Source: Acidimicrobiaceae bacterium
Lineage (GTDB): Bacteria; Actinomycetota; Acidimicrobiia; Acidimicrobiales; Ilumatobacteraceae
Assembly: GCA_020637295.1 (NCBI GenBank)
Contig: JACJWF010000001.1
Location: forward strand, 434,001 to 498,000
Direction of reading: 5' to 3'
DNA: 64,000 nucleotides
How positions within the stretch are numbered: position 1 is the stretch's first letter; every line of letters starts with the position of its first letter. The translations under genes and the position numbers were made by a program. Below are positions 10,750 to 18,883 of the stretch, in pieces. The notes below the pieces were generated by a model that was given only the letters and a program-made list of their open reading frames with translations, made no database searches and had not been told where the DNA came from.

Positions 10750-11955
10750 ATGAAGAGAAGGACACGCACGGCAGTGCTGTCGTTGGCGGCGTTCTCGCTG
10801 CTGGCCGCGGCCTGTGGCGACGACGAGTCGTCCAGCGACACGACCGCCGCCGGTTCCGAGACCACCGCCGGTTCCGAGACCACGATGGGCAGCGAGACCA
10901 CGATGGCCGGCGGCGACTGCGCCGAGATGACCCCGGTGAAGCTGCAGCTGCAGTGGGTCACCCAGGCCCAGTTCGCCGGCTACTACGCCGCCATCGACCA
11001 GGGCATCTACGAGCAGATGTGCCTGGACGTCACGATCCTCGAAGGTGCGGTGGACATCGTGCCGCAAGAGGTGCTGGCCAATGGTGGCGCAGACTTCGCC
11101 ATCTCCTGGGTGCCGAAGGCACTCGCCAGCCGTGAGGCCGGGGCCAACATCGTGGACATCGCCCAGGTCTTCCAGCGCAGCGGCACCCTGCAGGTGTCCT
11201 TCGCGGACAAGGGCATCACCTCGCCGAGCGACTTCGCCGGCAAGACCATCGGCAACTGGGGCTTCGGCAACGAGTACGAAGTGTTCGCGGCCATCACCGA
11301 TGCCGGGCTGGACCCCGCCGCCGACGTGACGCTGGTGCAGCAGAACTTCGACATGGTCGCACTGCTCGAGGGTGAGATCGACGCCGCCGAGGCGATGACC
11401 TACAACGAGTACGCACAGGTCCTCGAGGCCACCAACCCGGACACCGGCGAGCTGTACACGCCGGAGGACTTCAACGTCATCTCCTACGAGGACGAGGGTG
11501 TCGGCATGCTCCAGGACGCCATCTGGGCCGACGGCAACCGCCTGTCGGATGCGGCCTACAAGGACACTGCAGTGCGGTTCGTGGCGGCCTCGCTGGCCGG
11601 CTGGGCCTACTGCCGCGACAACGCCCAGAGCTGCGCGGACATCGTGCTCGCCCAGTCGCCGATCCTCGGTGCCAGCCACCAGCTGTGGCAGATGAACGAG
11701 ATCAACAAGCTCATCTGGCCGGCTGCCGACGGCGTCGGCATGATCGATCAGGCTGCGTGGGACCGCACGGTCGAGATCGCCCTCGGCACGAAGAACCTGG
11801 AAGGCGCCACGGTGCTGACCGCCGAGCCCGATGCCGGTGCCTACACCAACGACATCGTCTCCGAGGCCCTGGCCATGCTGGCCGACATGGGCATCGACGT
11901 GACCGGCGATGGCTTCACCCCCATCGACGTCACGTTGAACCCTGGCGGCGAGTGA
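10750..11955 (+). CDS. NMT1/THI5-like substrate-binding lipoprotein
   Basis: A 401-residue exported protein. The signal peptide ends in lipobox 'LLAAAC' with C22 as the lipidated residue. Residues 23-55 are a Ser/Thr/Gly linker with repeated 'GSETT' units. The binding domain then begins with 'VKLQLQWVTQAQFAGYYAA', the hallmark of NMT1/THI5 proteins that bind pyrimidine-like or riboflavin-like ligands. 'VLANGGADFAISWVPKALASR' and 'FGNEYEV' are also family segments. It is preceded by a good ribosome site (GGGGAGAG) and is the last gene of the catabolic/uptake operon, with a terminator 33 nt downstream. It should deliver substrate to the permeases at 8181 and 9922. Confidence 0.9.
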   Translation: MKRRTRTAVLSLAAFSLLAAACGDDESSSDTTAAGSETTAGSETTMGSETTMAGGDCAEMTPVKLQLQWVTQAQFAGYYAAIDQGIYEQMCLDVTILEGAVDIVPQEVLANGGADFAISWVPKALASREAGANIVDIAQVFQRSGTLQVSFADKGITSPSDFAGKTIGNWGFGNEYEVFAAITDAGLDPAADVTLVQQNFDMVALLEGEIDAAEAMTYNEYAQVLEATNPDTGELYTPEDFNVISYEDEGVGMLQDAIWADGNRLSDAAYKDTAVRFVAASLAGWAYCRDNAQSCADIVLAQSPILGASHQLWQMNEINKLIWPAADGVGMIDQAAWDRTVEIALGTKNLEGATVLTAEPDAGAYTNDIVSEALAMLADMGIDVTGDGFTPIDVTLNPGGE

Positions 11956-11987
11956 TCACCGCCTGGTCGTCGTGACCGACTGATCCG

Positions 11988-12019
11988 CGGGGCGGGGTGC
12001 CATCGGGTGCCCCGCCCCG
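11988..12019 (+). terminator. Hairpin terminator after the uptake operon
   Basis: CGGGGCGGGG (11988-11997) pairs with CCCCGCCCCG (12010-12019) across a 12-nt loop. The tail is TTCGCG rather than a T run, so it is an I-shaped GC-rich terminator of the kind common in actinobacteria. Confidence 0.6.
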
Positions 12020-12052
12020 TTCGCGTCCCGTACCGGGTTCGTGTGGGGCGCG

Positions 12053-12058
12053 TACGCT
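12053..12058 (+). promoter_or_regulatory. -10 hexamer of the ROK kinase gene
   Basis: TACGCT, 7 nt before ATG 12066. Confidence 0.55.
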
Positions 12059-12065
12059 GGGGTCG

Positions 12066-13091
12066 ATGTCGGACCATGCACCGGATGCCGTCGTCGGGCT
12101 CGACGTCGGCGGCACGAAGACCAACGCCACCGTCCTGGTGGAGGGCGGGGTGTTCCTCGTCGGCGGGATGCTGGAGGTGCCCAGCCGGGTCACCGAGGGT
12201 CCGGCAGCCGCGATCGAGGCCATCCGGGAGGTGTTTGCCGCCGCGCTCTCGCAGACCGGGGTCGCCCGCAGCAGCGTGGCGGCGGTCGGGCTGGACACGC
12301 CGGGCCCGGCCAGCGCCGCCGGTGTCATCTCCAGCCGGGGTGCCACCAACTTCGCCCAGCCGGAGTGGTGGGGGTTCGACTTCCGGGCCGCGGTGGAGGG
12401 TGCGCTGGGCCTGCCGGTCACCTACCTCAACGACGGAAACGCCGCCGCGCTGTACGCCCACGAGCAGCAGTTCGGCAACGCCGCGGCCAGGCACTCGTCC
12501 GTCGCTGCCATCGTCGGCACGGGGTTGGGCGGCGGGGTGGTCGTCGACGGCGAGGTGGTCAGCGGCTCCAGCGGGATGGCCGGCGAACTGGGTCACGTCC
12601 ACATCCCGATGCAGGGGCTGCTGGAGGCCGACCAGCCGATGCCGCGCTGCAACTGCGGGTTCGAGGGCGATCTGGAGAGCGTCGCGTCGCTCACCGGCAT
12701 CCGGGTGAACCTGCTGCCGTACTGGCTGGGCCGGTACCCGGACCACCCGCTGGCCGCGCTGCCGATCGACGCGGCGGCCAAGCAGGTGCGCACCTACGGC
12801 GAGCAGGGCGACGAGATGGCGCTGCGCATATTCGCCCAGCAGGCGATGGCCATTGGGCGCATGTTCACGATCGCCGCCAACTTCACCGACCCCGACGCCT
12901 ACTTCCTCGGCGGGGGAGTGGTGGAGGCTGCGCCGCACTTCCGCGACTGGTTCCTCGGCGAGGTCCGCGCCGCAACCGTGCTGCGCGAGGAGCAGGCTGC
13001 CGTGGCCGGGTTCCACGTGGTGTCGGACCTGGACATGGCCGGGGCCCGTGGCGCGGCGATGGCTGCGTGGCACGGGGTCCGCCGCCGCTGA
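12066..13091 (+). CDS. ROK-family sugar kinase (glucokinase-like)
   Basis: A 341-residue cytoplasmic protein. The ATP phosphate-1 motif is 'VVGLDVGGTKTNATVL' (about residues 9-24), the central motif is 'GTGLGGGVVVDGEVVSGSSG', and the catalytic-region segment is 'AGELGHVHIP'. It likely phosphorylates glucose or a related hexose/hexosamine. The usual ROK zinc signature CxCGxxGCxE reads 'CNCGFEGDLE', so the third cysteine is replaced by aspartate and zinc binding may be altered. No DNA-binding domain is present, so it is a kinase rather than a NagC-type repressor. It is monocistronic between a terminator and the dienelactone hydrolase gene. Confidence 0.82.
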   Translation: MSDHAPDAVVGLDVGGTKTNATVLVEGGVFLVGGMLEVPSRVTEGPAAAIEAIREVFAAALSQTGVARSSVAAVGLDTPGPASAAGVISSRGATNFAQPEWWGFDFRAAVEGALGLPVTYLNDGNAAALYAHEQQFGNAAARHSSVAAIVGTGLGGGVVVDGEVVSGSSGMAGELGHVHIPMQGLLEADQPMPRCNCGFEGDLESVASLTGIRVNLLPYWLGRYPDHPLAALPIDAAAKQVRTYGEQGDEMALRIFAQQAMAIGRMFTIAANFTDPDAYFLGGGVVEAAPHFRDWFLGEVRAATVLREEQAAVAGFHVVSDLDMAGARGAAMAAWHGVRRR

Positions 13092-13092
13092 G

Positions 13093-13098
13093 TACAGT
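13093..13098 (+). promoter_or_regulatory. -10 hexamer of the dienelactone hydrolase gene
   Basis: TACAGT, 7 nt before ATG 13106, immediately after the ROK stop codon. Confidence 0.55.
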
Positions 13099-13105
13099 CC
13101 GGCAC

Positions 13106-13771
13106 ATGGGTGAGATGGTCACGTTCAAGAGCAATGGTCACACGTGCGACGGCTACATCGCCGGGTCCGGTCCCGGGGTGCTCGTCATCCAGGAGTGGTG
13201 GGGCCTGGTGCCGCACATCAAGGACCTGGTGGACCGCTTCGCCGCCGCCGGGTTCACCGCGCTCGCGCCCGACCTGTACCACGGCCAGGCGGCCACGGAG
13301 CCGGACGGCGCCGGCAAGCTGATGATGGCGCTCAACATCGAGCAGGCGGCGAAGGACATGAGCGGCGCAGTCGACCTGCTGGCGGAGCGCACCGGCGGCA
13401 AGATCGGCGTGGTCGGCTTCTGCATGGGTGGCGCCCTCGCCATCGTGGTGGCCGCCCAGCGAGGCGATGCCGTGGCTGCCTGCGCGCCGTACTACGGCGT
13501 CATCGGCTGGCCCTCCATCAGCGTGGACTACTCGGCCATCACCGCCAAAGTGGTCGGCGAGTACGCCGAGCAGGACGACTTCGCCGGGCCGGACGCCGTC
13601 CGCGCCCAGGAGGCCGCGATGCGCGACGCCGGCGTGGACGTCACCATGCACATCCACCCCGGCTGCCAGCACGCCTTCTTCAACGACACCCGCCCTGAGG
13701 TCCACGACGCCGCCGCGTCCGCAGAGGCCTGGGCGCGCACCGTCGCCCTCTTCCAGTCCACGTTGTCCTGA
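13106..13771 (+). CDS. Dienelactone hydrolase family protein
   Basis: A 221-residue alpha/beta hydrolase of normal length for the family. The cysteine nucleophile elbow is 'GVVGFCMGGALA', the acid lies in 'GEYAEQDDFAGPD', and the histidine is in 'HPGCQHAFFND', completing a Cys-Asp-His triad. 'IQEWWGLVPHIKDLVDRFA' is a strong family marker. Such enzymes open lactones formed during aromatic degradation, but many paralogues act on other esters. No aromatic ring-cleavage genes are nearby, so the substrate is open. The ATG start follows from the -10 at 13093-13098. Confidence 0.85.
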   Translation: MGEMVTFKSNGHTCDGYIAGSGPGVLVIQEWWGLVPHIKDLVDRFAAAGFTALAPDLYHGQAATEPDGAGKLMMALNIEQAAKDMSGAVDLLAERTGGKIGVVGFCMGGALAIVVAAQRGDAVAACAPYYGVIGWPSISVDYSAITAKVVGEYAEQDDFAGPDAVRAQEAAMRDAGVDVTMHIHPGCQHAFFNDTRPEVHDAAASAEAWARTVALFQSTLS

Positions 13772-13780
13772 CCCTCTCCA

Positions 13781-13888
13781 CAAGTTGGCGCTGAGGTGCG
13801 GTAGGACCGCACGTCACCGCCAACTTGGAGCAGGCGTCTCGCAAGTTGGCGCTGAGGTGCGGTAGGACCGCATGTCACCGCCAACTTG
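13781..13888. repeat. Two tandem double-hairpin repeats (61-bp period)
   Basis: Two 47-bp copies, 13781-13827 and 13842-13888, differ at a single base. In each copy, outer arms CAAGTTGGCG / CGCCAACTTG enclose inner arms GTGCGGT / ACCGCAC, giving a cruciform-like nested structure. They lie between convergent genes, so they may serve as a two-way terminator, or they may be a mobile palindromic repeat. A related design with AAGTTG/CAAGTT ends occurs at 19865-20010. Confidence 0.75.
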
Positions 13889-13903
13889 GGGCGACGGGGA
13901 GGG

Positions 13904-14776
13904 TCAGCCGAGGGCGGCGATGGCGTCGGCGACGGCAAGGACGCGCTTGGCGTTCTCCACGTGGAGGTTCTCGATCATCCGGCCGTTGTAGGTGACCACG
14001 CCCTTGCCGGCGGCGATGCCCTCCTCGAAGGCGGCGATCATCCCGCGGGCGTGCTCCACGTCGTCGGCGGAGGGGGCCCACACGTCGTTGCAGATCTCCA
14101 CCTGGCCGGGATGGATGAGGGTCTTGCCGTCGAAGCCCATCTCGAAGCCCTGCACGCACTCGGCGCGGAACCCGTCGAGGTCCTTCACGTCGTTGTACAC
14201 GCCGTCGAGGATCACCTTGCCGGCCTCGCGAGCGGCGAGCAGGGCGGTGGCCAGGTGCGGCACCAGCGGGTGGCGGCCGGCGGCGCCGAGTTGGGAGCGC
14301 ACCTCACGGGCCAGGTCGTTGGTGCCCATCACCAGCACGGCCACCCGCCAGTGGGCGGCGATCTCGCGCACGTCGAGGATGGCCGTCGGGGTCTCGACCA
14401 TCGCCCAGATCTTCATGTCGGCATGGGCGCCGGCGGCATCCAGGCGATCGCTCACCTGATCGAGATAGTCGACCGAACCCACCTTGGGAATCACCACCGC
14501 AGCGGCGTTCGTCTGGGCGGCGGCGGCCAGGTCGTCGATGCCCCACGGCGTGTCCAGCCCGTTGCAGCGGATGGTGAGCTCGCGGTTGCCGTACTCGCCG
14601 GAGGAGGCGGCGGCGCAGGCGTTGGCCCGGGCGGCTTCCTTCGCGTCGGGCGCCACGGCATCCTCGAGGTCGAAGATGATGGCGTCGGCAGGGATGGTCT
14701 TGGCCTTCTCCAGCGCCCGCTCGTTGGCGGCCGGCATGTAGAGGACGGAGCGGCGCGGGCGCAGTTCGGCAGTCAT
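13904..14776 (-). CDS. CitE-like HpcH/HpaI lyase
   Basis: A 290-residue TIM-barrel lyase of the citrate lyase beta-subunit group. Visible are 'RRSVLYMPAANERALEKA', the Mg-binding 'IIFDLEDAVAPDAKEAAR', 'IRCNGLDTPWG', 'VVIPKVGS', 'WAMVETPTAILDVREIA', and 'FDGKTLIHPGQVEICN' near the C terminus. Stand-alone CitE-like proteins cleave or form malyl-CoA, citramalyl-CoA or similar thioesters, and some (Mcl2/RipC type) act on related acyl-CoAs. It follows the Mcl-type gene by 25 nt with a clear ribosome site (AAAGGA), so the two are one operon and probably act in the same pathway. Confidence 0.85.
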   Translation of the reverse strand: MTAELRPRRSVLYMPAANERALEKAKTIPADAIIFDLEDAVAPDAKEAARANACAAASSGEYGNRELTIRCNGLDTPWGIDDLAAAAQTNAAAVVIPKVGSVDYLDQVSDRLDAAGAHADMKIWAMVETPTAILDVREIAAHWRVAVLVMGTNDLAREVRSQLGAAGRHPLVPHLATALLAAREAGKVILDGVYNDVKDLDGFRAECVQGFEMGFDGKTLIHPGQVEICNDVWAPSADDVEHARGMIAAFEEGIAAGKGVVTYNGRMIENLHVENAKRVLAVADAIAALG

Positions 14777-14801
14777 CGGAGGGTCCTTTCGATCGGTCCG
14801 G

Positions 14802-15863
14802 TCAGAAGCCGTAGGCCTCGGCCAGCTGGGGGTCGCGGGCGGCCAACTCGCGGGCGAGCGACACGACCACCTTGCACTGCTTGACGCTGGCGTCGTCCTC
14901 CATCTTGCCGTCCAGCATGATGGCGCCGGTGCCGTCGCCCATCGCCTCGATCACCCGCTGGGCCTGGCGCACGTCCTCCGGGCGGGGGCTGAAGACCCGC
15001 TTGGCGATGTCGATCTGCACCGGGTGCAAGCTCCAGGCGCCCACGCAGCCGAGCAGGTAGGCGTTGCGGAACTGGTCCTCGCAGGCCACGGTGTCCTTGA
15101 TGTCGCCGAACGGGCCGTAGAACGGCAGCAGGCCGAAGGTAACGCAGGCGTCCACCATGCGGGCCAGCGTGTAGTGCCACAGGTCCTGCTGGTGGGTGGT
15201 GCGGGCGGCGGTGTACTCGGGGCCGTCCGCGCCCATCGGCGGGTCGGCACGCACCAGGTAGTCGGGGTGGCCGCCGCCGACGCGGGTGGTCTTCATCCGT
15301 CGGTTGGCGGCCAGGTCGGCCGGGCCGAGCGACAGGCCCTGCATGCGCGGGCTGGCCGCGCAGATGGCTTCGATGTTGGCCACGCCGCGGGCGGTCTCGA
15401 GGATGGCGTGGACGAGCAGCGGCTTCTTGAGGCCGGCCTTGGCCTCCAGTTGGGCCAGCAGGCGGTCCACGTAGTGGATGTCCTCCGGGCCCTCCACCTT
15501 CGGAACCATGACGACGTCGAGCTTGTCGCCGATGGCCGGCACCAGGTTTGTCAGGTCGTCCAGCGCCCACGGGGAGTCGAGGCTGTTGATCCGCGTCCAG
15601 AACTGGGTGCTGCCGAAGTCCACCGTCTGGCCGACCTTCACCAGGCCTGCCCGGGCGGCCTCCTTGTCGGCCATCGGGATGGCGTCCTCCAGGTTGCCGA
15701 GCAGGATGTCCACCTGCGGCACCAGGTCGGGCAGCTTGGACGTGAGCTTCTCGTTCTGCGGCGGGAAGAAGTGGATGACCCGGCTGGGGCGGAAAGGGAT
15801 CTCGCGGACGGGCTCCGGGGCACCGGCGGCGAGGGGCTTGAAGAAGTCACGGGCGCTACGCAC
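14802..15863 (-). CDS. mcl: Malyl-CoA / beta-methylmalyl-CoA lyase, Chloroflexus type
   Basis: A 353-residue HpcH/HpaI-fold lyase. From memory of the family it matches the roughly 350-residue Chloroflexus malyl-CoA/beta-methylmalyl-CoA/citramalyl-CoA lyase better than the 318-residue proteobacterial Mcl1. The shared stretches are 'VIHFFPPQNEKL', 'LLGNLEDAIPMADKEAAR', 'SPRMQGLSLGPADLAANR', 'MKTTRVGGGHPDYLV', 'FYGPFGDIKD' and 'RVFSPRPEDV'. It would cleave beta-methylmalyl-CoA or malyl-CoA to glyoxylate plus propionyl- or acetyl-CoA. The GTG start is supported by TAACCT 6 nt upstream. With the CitE paralogue and the long acyl-CoA dehydrogenase at 20128 it suggests a glyoxylate/mesaconyl-CoA route. 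Confidence 0.85.
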   Translation of the reverse strand: MRSARDFFKPLAAGAPEPVREIPFRPSRVIHFFPPQNEKLTSKLPDLVPQVDILLGNLEDAIPMADKEAARAGLVKVGQTVDFGSTQFWTRINSLDSPWALDDLTNLVPAIGDKLDVVMVPKVEGPEDIHYVDRLLAQLEAKAGLKKPLLVHAILETARGVANIEAICAASPRMQGLSLGPADLAANRRMKTTRVGGGHPDYLVRADPPMGADGPEYTAARTTHQQDLWHYTLARMVDACVTFGLLPFYGPFGDIKDTVACEDQFRNAYLLGCVGAWSLHPVQIDIAKRVFSPRPEDVRQAQRVIEAMGDGTGAIMLDGKMEDDASVKQCKVVVSLARELAARDPQLAEAYGF

Positions 15864-15869
15864 ACCTCA

Positions 15870-15875
15870 AGGTTA
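15870..15875 (-). promoter_or_regulatory. -10 hexamer of the mcl-citE operon
   Basis: TAACCT on the minus strand, 6 nt before GTG 15863. Confidence 0.5.
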
Positions 15876-15930
15876 GAGAGCGAACCCCGCCCCCGGGAAA
15901 CCACCGTGACCACGGCCTCCCGCGCGTCGC

Positions 15931-16237
15931 CGGTCCGAGTGCCAGCCCGCCGGTCCGAGTGCCAGCCCGCCGGTCCGAGTGTCAGCGGTCATCCGAGTGC
16001 ACGCTCCGACCCCGGGGTGCGAGTGAGCACTCCCATGCGGCCTGGGACTCGGGTGGGGGCCCTGGGACTCGGGTGGGAGGCGTGGCACTCGGGCGACAGC
16101 CTGCCGGTCTGAGTGTCAGCGGTCATCCGAGTGCACGCTCCGACCCCGGGGTGAGAGTGAGTGCTCCGATGCGGCCTGGGACTCGGGTGGGGGCCCTGGG
16201 ACTCGGGTGGGACGTGTGGCACTCGGACAGGACTGGG
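15931..16237. repeat. Tandem intergenic repeats (20-bp and 134-bp units)
   Basis: A 20-bp unit (cggtccgagtgccagcccgc) occurs at 15931-15950 and 15951-15970. It is followed by a 134-bp unit present twice, 15970-16103 and 16104-16237, with a handful of substitutions. Both units are built from short words such as ccgagtg and its reverse complement cactcgg, so the block can fold on itself. It fills most of the 453-nt gap between divergently transcribed genes. I see no convincing ORF in it. Confidence 0.8.
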
Positions 16238-16303
16238 GTGGGGTCGGGTGGGGCGGACGGGTGGATGGGGGGCGGGGTGGGGCGGATGGGCGGCACGGGC
16301 GGG

Positions 16304-16309
16304 TACCGT
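16304..16309 (+). promoter_or_regulatory. -10 hexamer of the HAD hydrolase gene
   Basis: TACCGT, 7 nt before GTG 16317. Confidence 0.5.
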
Positions 16310-16316
16310 GCAGGGC

Positions 16317-17003
16317 GTGCCTGCGGGGAACTTCGACGCGATCCTGTTCGACGCGGGCGGCGTGCTGGTGTTGCCCGACCCGACGGTGCTCGGCCCGGTG
16401 CTGGCCTACCACGGCGGGGACGTCACCGTGGCGGCGCACGTCCGGGCGCACTACGCCGGCATGGCGGCCAAGAGCGTGGCCGGCGTCGGCGAGACGTTCT
16501 GGCTGGAGTACAACCGGGCCTACGTGCGCGCCGTCGGTGTGACAGAGGACGAGGCCGATCTGGCCGCCGTCGTGCTGGAACGCACCCGCAACGCCTGGCT
16601 GTGGCGGTGGGCCGTCCCGTCCAGCGTCGTCGGCCTGCGGGCCCTGCACGAGGCCGGTGTGCCACTCGGCGTCGTCAGCAACGCCAGCGGCCAGATCGAG
16701 CAGGTGCTGGCGCGGGAACTGTGCCAGGTGGGCGACGGCCCGCACACGCCCATGCGGGTCATCGTGGACAGCCATGTCGTCGGCGTCAGCAAGCCCGACC
16801 CGTCGATCTTCGACTTCGCCCTGCCCCACTTTGACGGCATCCCTCGGGAGCGCATCGCCTACGTCGGCGACTCGGTGACGATGGACGTCGGCGGGGCCCG
16901 CGCAGCCGGGCTGCACCCCGTCCTCGTCGACCCCTACGACGACCACCCGGACGCGGATTTCGACCGCATCACCACCCTGCTGGACCTGCTGGAGCGGGTG
17001 TGA
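16317..17003 (+). CDS. HAD-superfamily hydrolase
   Basis: A 228-residue haloacid-dehalogenase-fold phosphatase. Motif I is 'AILFDAGGVLVLPDP', where the second acidic residue of DxD is replaced by 'DAG'. Motif II is 'VVSNASG', the motif III lysine is in 'GVSKPDPSIF', and motif IV is 'IAYVGDSVTMDVGGA'. The helical cap lies between motifs I and II. The DAG variant is frequent in HAD proteins annotated as phosphatases or epoxide-hydrolase-like enzymes, so the exact reaction is unclear. The GTG start is set by the upstream TACCGT. The gene overlaps the methyltransferase gene by 4 nt. Confidence 0.8.
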   Translation: MPAGNFDAILFDAGGVLVLPDPTVLGPVLAYHGGDVTVAAHVRAHYAGMAAKSVAGVGETFWLEYNRAYVRAVGVTEDEADLAAVVLERTRNAWLWRWAVPSSVVGLRALHEAGVPLGVVSNASGQIEQVLARELCQVGDGPHTPMRVIVDSHVVGVSKPDPSIFDFALPHFDGIPRERIAYVGDSVTMDVGGARAAGLHPVLVDPYDDHPDADFDRITTLLDLLERV

Positions 17004-17599
17004 CCGGCGAGCACGTCTCCGCCCGCTGGGCCCACTGGCGCGAGCAGGTGGACCTGGCCGAGTACCACGCCCGCTGGGCGAAGCTGGAGGCCGCCGGCCA
17101 CTCCACCCACGGCGAGGCCGACCTCATCGAGCGCTATGTGAGGCAGGGCGGCCGGCCGCCGTCGGTGCTCGACGCTGGCTGCGGCATGGGCCGGGTGGCC
17201 ATCGAATTGCACCACCGGGGCATCGAGGTGGAGGGCGCCGACCTGGACGCAGACCTCCTCGCCTACGCGCAGGCCGACGCGCCCCACGTCGTCTGGCATC
17301 TCGCCGACCTGGCGGAGATGGCGCTCGGCCGCACCTACGGGGTGGTGGCCATGCCCGGCAACGTGATGCTGTTCTGCGCCGCCGCGGTGCGCGCCGACGT
17401 GGTGGCCCGCTGCGCCGCCCACCTTGCCCCCGGTGGGCTGCTGGTGGCCGGCTTCAGCATCGACGGCATCACGCTGGACGAGTACGACGGCTACTGCGCG
17501 GCTGCTGGCCTGGCGCTGCACGAGCGCTTCGCCACCTGGGAGAAGGCCCCGTTCGCTGGCGGTAACTACGCCGTCAGCGTGCATCGCCTCGCTGGCTGA
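17000..17599 (+). CDS. Class I SAM-dependent methyltransferase
   Basis: A 199-residue protein with the SAM-binding glycine motif 'VLDAGCGMGRVAIELHHRG' (about residues 54-72), acidic residue in 'VEGADLDADLL', motif II 'GVVAMPGNVMLF' and 'LAPGGLLVAGFS'. The N-terminal 45 residues ('WAHWREQVDLAEYHARWAKL') form a small helical cap typical of the actinobacterial group. It starts at GTG overlapping the HAD gene stop, so the two are translated together. The substrate is unknown. Confidence 0.82.
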   Translation: MTGEHVSARWAHWREQVDLAEYHARWAKLEAAGHSTHGEADLIERYVRQGGRPPSVLDAGCGMGRVAIELHHRGIEVEGADLDADLLAYAQADAPHVVWHLADLAEMALGRTYGVVAMPGNVMLFCAAAVRADVVARCAAHLAPGGLLVAGFSIDGITLDEYDGYCAAAGLALHERFATWEKAPFAGGNYAVSVHRLAG

Positions 17600-17612
17600 C
17601 CGGCGCGGCACG

Positions 17613-17618
17613 TAGCGT
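17613..17618 (+). promoter_or_regulatory. -10 hexamer of the MFS transporter gene
   Basis: TAGCGT, 8 nt before GTG 17627. Confidence 0.5.
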
Positions 17619-17626
17619 GCGCCGCC

Positions 17627-18853
17627 GTGGGGGAGATCGGTGCGCCGAGGGGGTCGTTGCGCGGCACCGGGTTCTGGCTGCTCTGGGGCAACGCCGTCTC
17701 GATCGCGCTGGTCATGTCGGCCGACCGCTTCACGTTCGAATGGCTGGTCGGCGAGACGCTCGACGCCTCCGATCTCGCCACCGGCCTGGTGTTCTTCGCC
17801 CTGGGCACGCCGGTGTTCCTGTTCGTGCTGGCGGCCGGCGCGATGGCCGACCGGCACGACCGCAAGCGGATGCTGCTGTGGACCCAGATCGGCGGTGCGA
17901 TCGTGCTCGGCCTGTCCGCGCTCGCCGTGTTCACCGACGTCATCTCCGTGCCGATGACGATGGTGCTCGCCGTCTGCTTCGGCACGGTGATGGCCTTCGC
18001 CCAGCCGGTGCGCGGCTCCGTCCTGCCGTCGATCGTGCCCAGGGACAACCTGATGCACGCCATCGTGGTGATGACCATCGGGTCCAATGTGGCGTTCATC
18101 GGCGGCCCGCTGCTGGCCGGGTTCGCCATCTCCACAAGCGGCGTCGGCCTGGCGCTCGCCATCCAGGCGGGCTTCTTCGTCGCCGGTGTCTCCCTGATCA
18201 CCCGGCTGCACGTACCGGCGCTCCCCGGCGTGGACCGCACGGTCCGCCTGCGGACCGAGGTGCTCGACGGCCTGCGCTTCACCTGGGGTCACCGTCGGCT
18301 GCGGGCGTTGTTCTTCCTGCTGTCGGTGGGCGGCGGGCTGATGTACGGCTCCGCGCTCGGCCTGCTGCCGAAGATCACCCGGGACGACTTCGGCCGCCCC
18401 GCCGACGAGGCCGGCCTGCTGTTCGCGCTGATGGGCACCGGGATGGTGGTGACGTCCCTCGTCCTCGTCCGCCACCGCCACCGCATCACCCGGCGAGGCC
18501 TGGTGTTCATGGTGGCGATGGTGTTCGGCACGTCGAACCAGGTGGTGCAGGGGTTCGTGCCCTCGTACTGGTGGCTGGCCGGGCTGATGTTCCTGTGGGG
18601 GATGTCCGGCGGGTTCTACGCCAACCTCAACCAGACGCTGATCCAGGAACTGACCCCGCACGAGAAGATGGGCCGCGTGATGTCGCTGACCGCCCTGGCC
18701 CAGGCGGGGCTGTCGCCGCTGGGTGCGTTCGGTGCGTCGGCGCTGGCACAGTGGATCGGCGCCCGGCCGGCGATGGGGTGGCTCGGCGCAGCCAGCCTGG
18801 CCTGCGTGCTCGGCACCTTGGCATTCGGGCGGGAACTGCGCGTCCAGCCCTGA
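17627..18853 (+). CDS. MFS transporter (enterobactin-exporter-like)
   Basis: A 408-residue membrane protein with about ten to twelve hydrophobic segments. The MFS signature between helices 2 and 3 is 'GAMADRHDRKRMLL', with 'FAQPVRGSVLPSIVPRDNL' in the region typical of EntS-like drug/siderophore exporters, and 'NQTLIQELTPHEKMGRVMSL' in the C-terminal half. Substrate cannot be inferred. It stands alone, with its own likely leaderless promoter, and is convergent with the small acidic gene at 18884. Confidence 0.85.
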   Translation: MGEIGAPRGSLRGTGFWLLWGNAVSIALVMSADRFTFEWLVGETLDASDLATGLVFFALGTPVFLFVLAAGAMADRHDRKRMLLWTQIGGAIVLGLSALAVFTDVISVPMTMVLAVCFGTVMAFAQPVRGSVLPSIVPRDNLMHAIVVMTIGSNVAFIGGPLLAGFAISTSGVGLALAIQAGFFVAGVSLITRLHVPALPGVDRTVRLRTEVLDGLRFTWGHRRLRALFFLLSVGGGLMYGSALGLLPKITRDDFGRPADEAGLLFALMGTGMVVTSLVLVRHRHRITRRGLVFMVAMVFGTSNQVVQGFVPSYWWLAGLMFLWGMSGGFYANLNQTLIQELTPHEKMGRVMSLTALAQAGLSPLGAFGASALAQWIGARPAMGWLGAASLACVLGTLAFGRELRVQP

Positions 18854-18883
18854 GCGGGGTGAGCGGGGCGCCCCGCCTTCGGG

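Noticed and set aside
13781..13888. CRISPR array
   Set aside because: Only two units, themselves palindromic with a 14-bp gap, and no cas genes nearby.
15931..16237. CRISPR array or coding repeats
   Set aside because: Units of 20 and 134 bp without spacer-repeat alternation, and reading frames through them have no start or protein-like composition.
18863..18876. Terminator from the palindrome gcggggcgccccgc
   Set aside because: The palindrome has no loop and no T run, so a stable RNA hairpin is doubtful.
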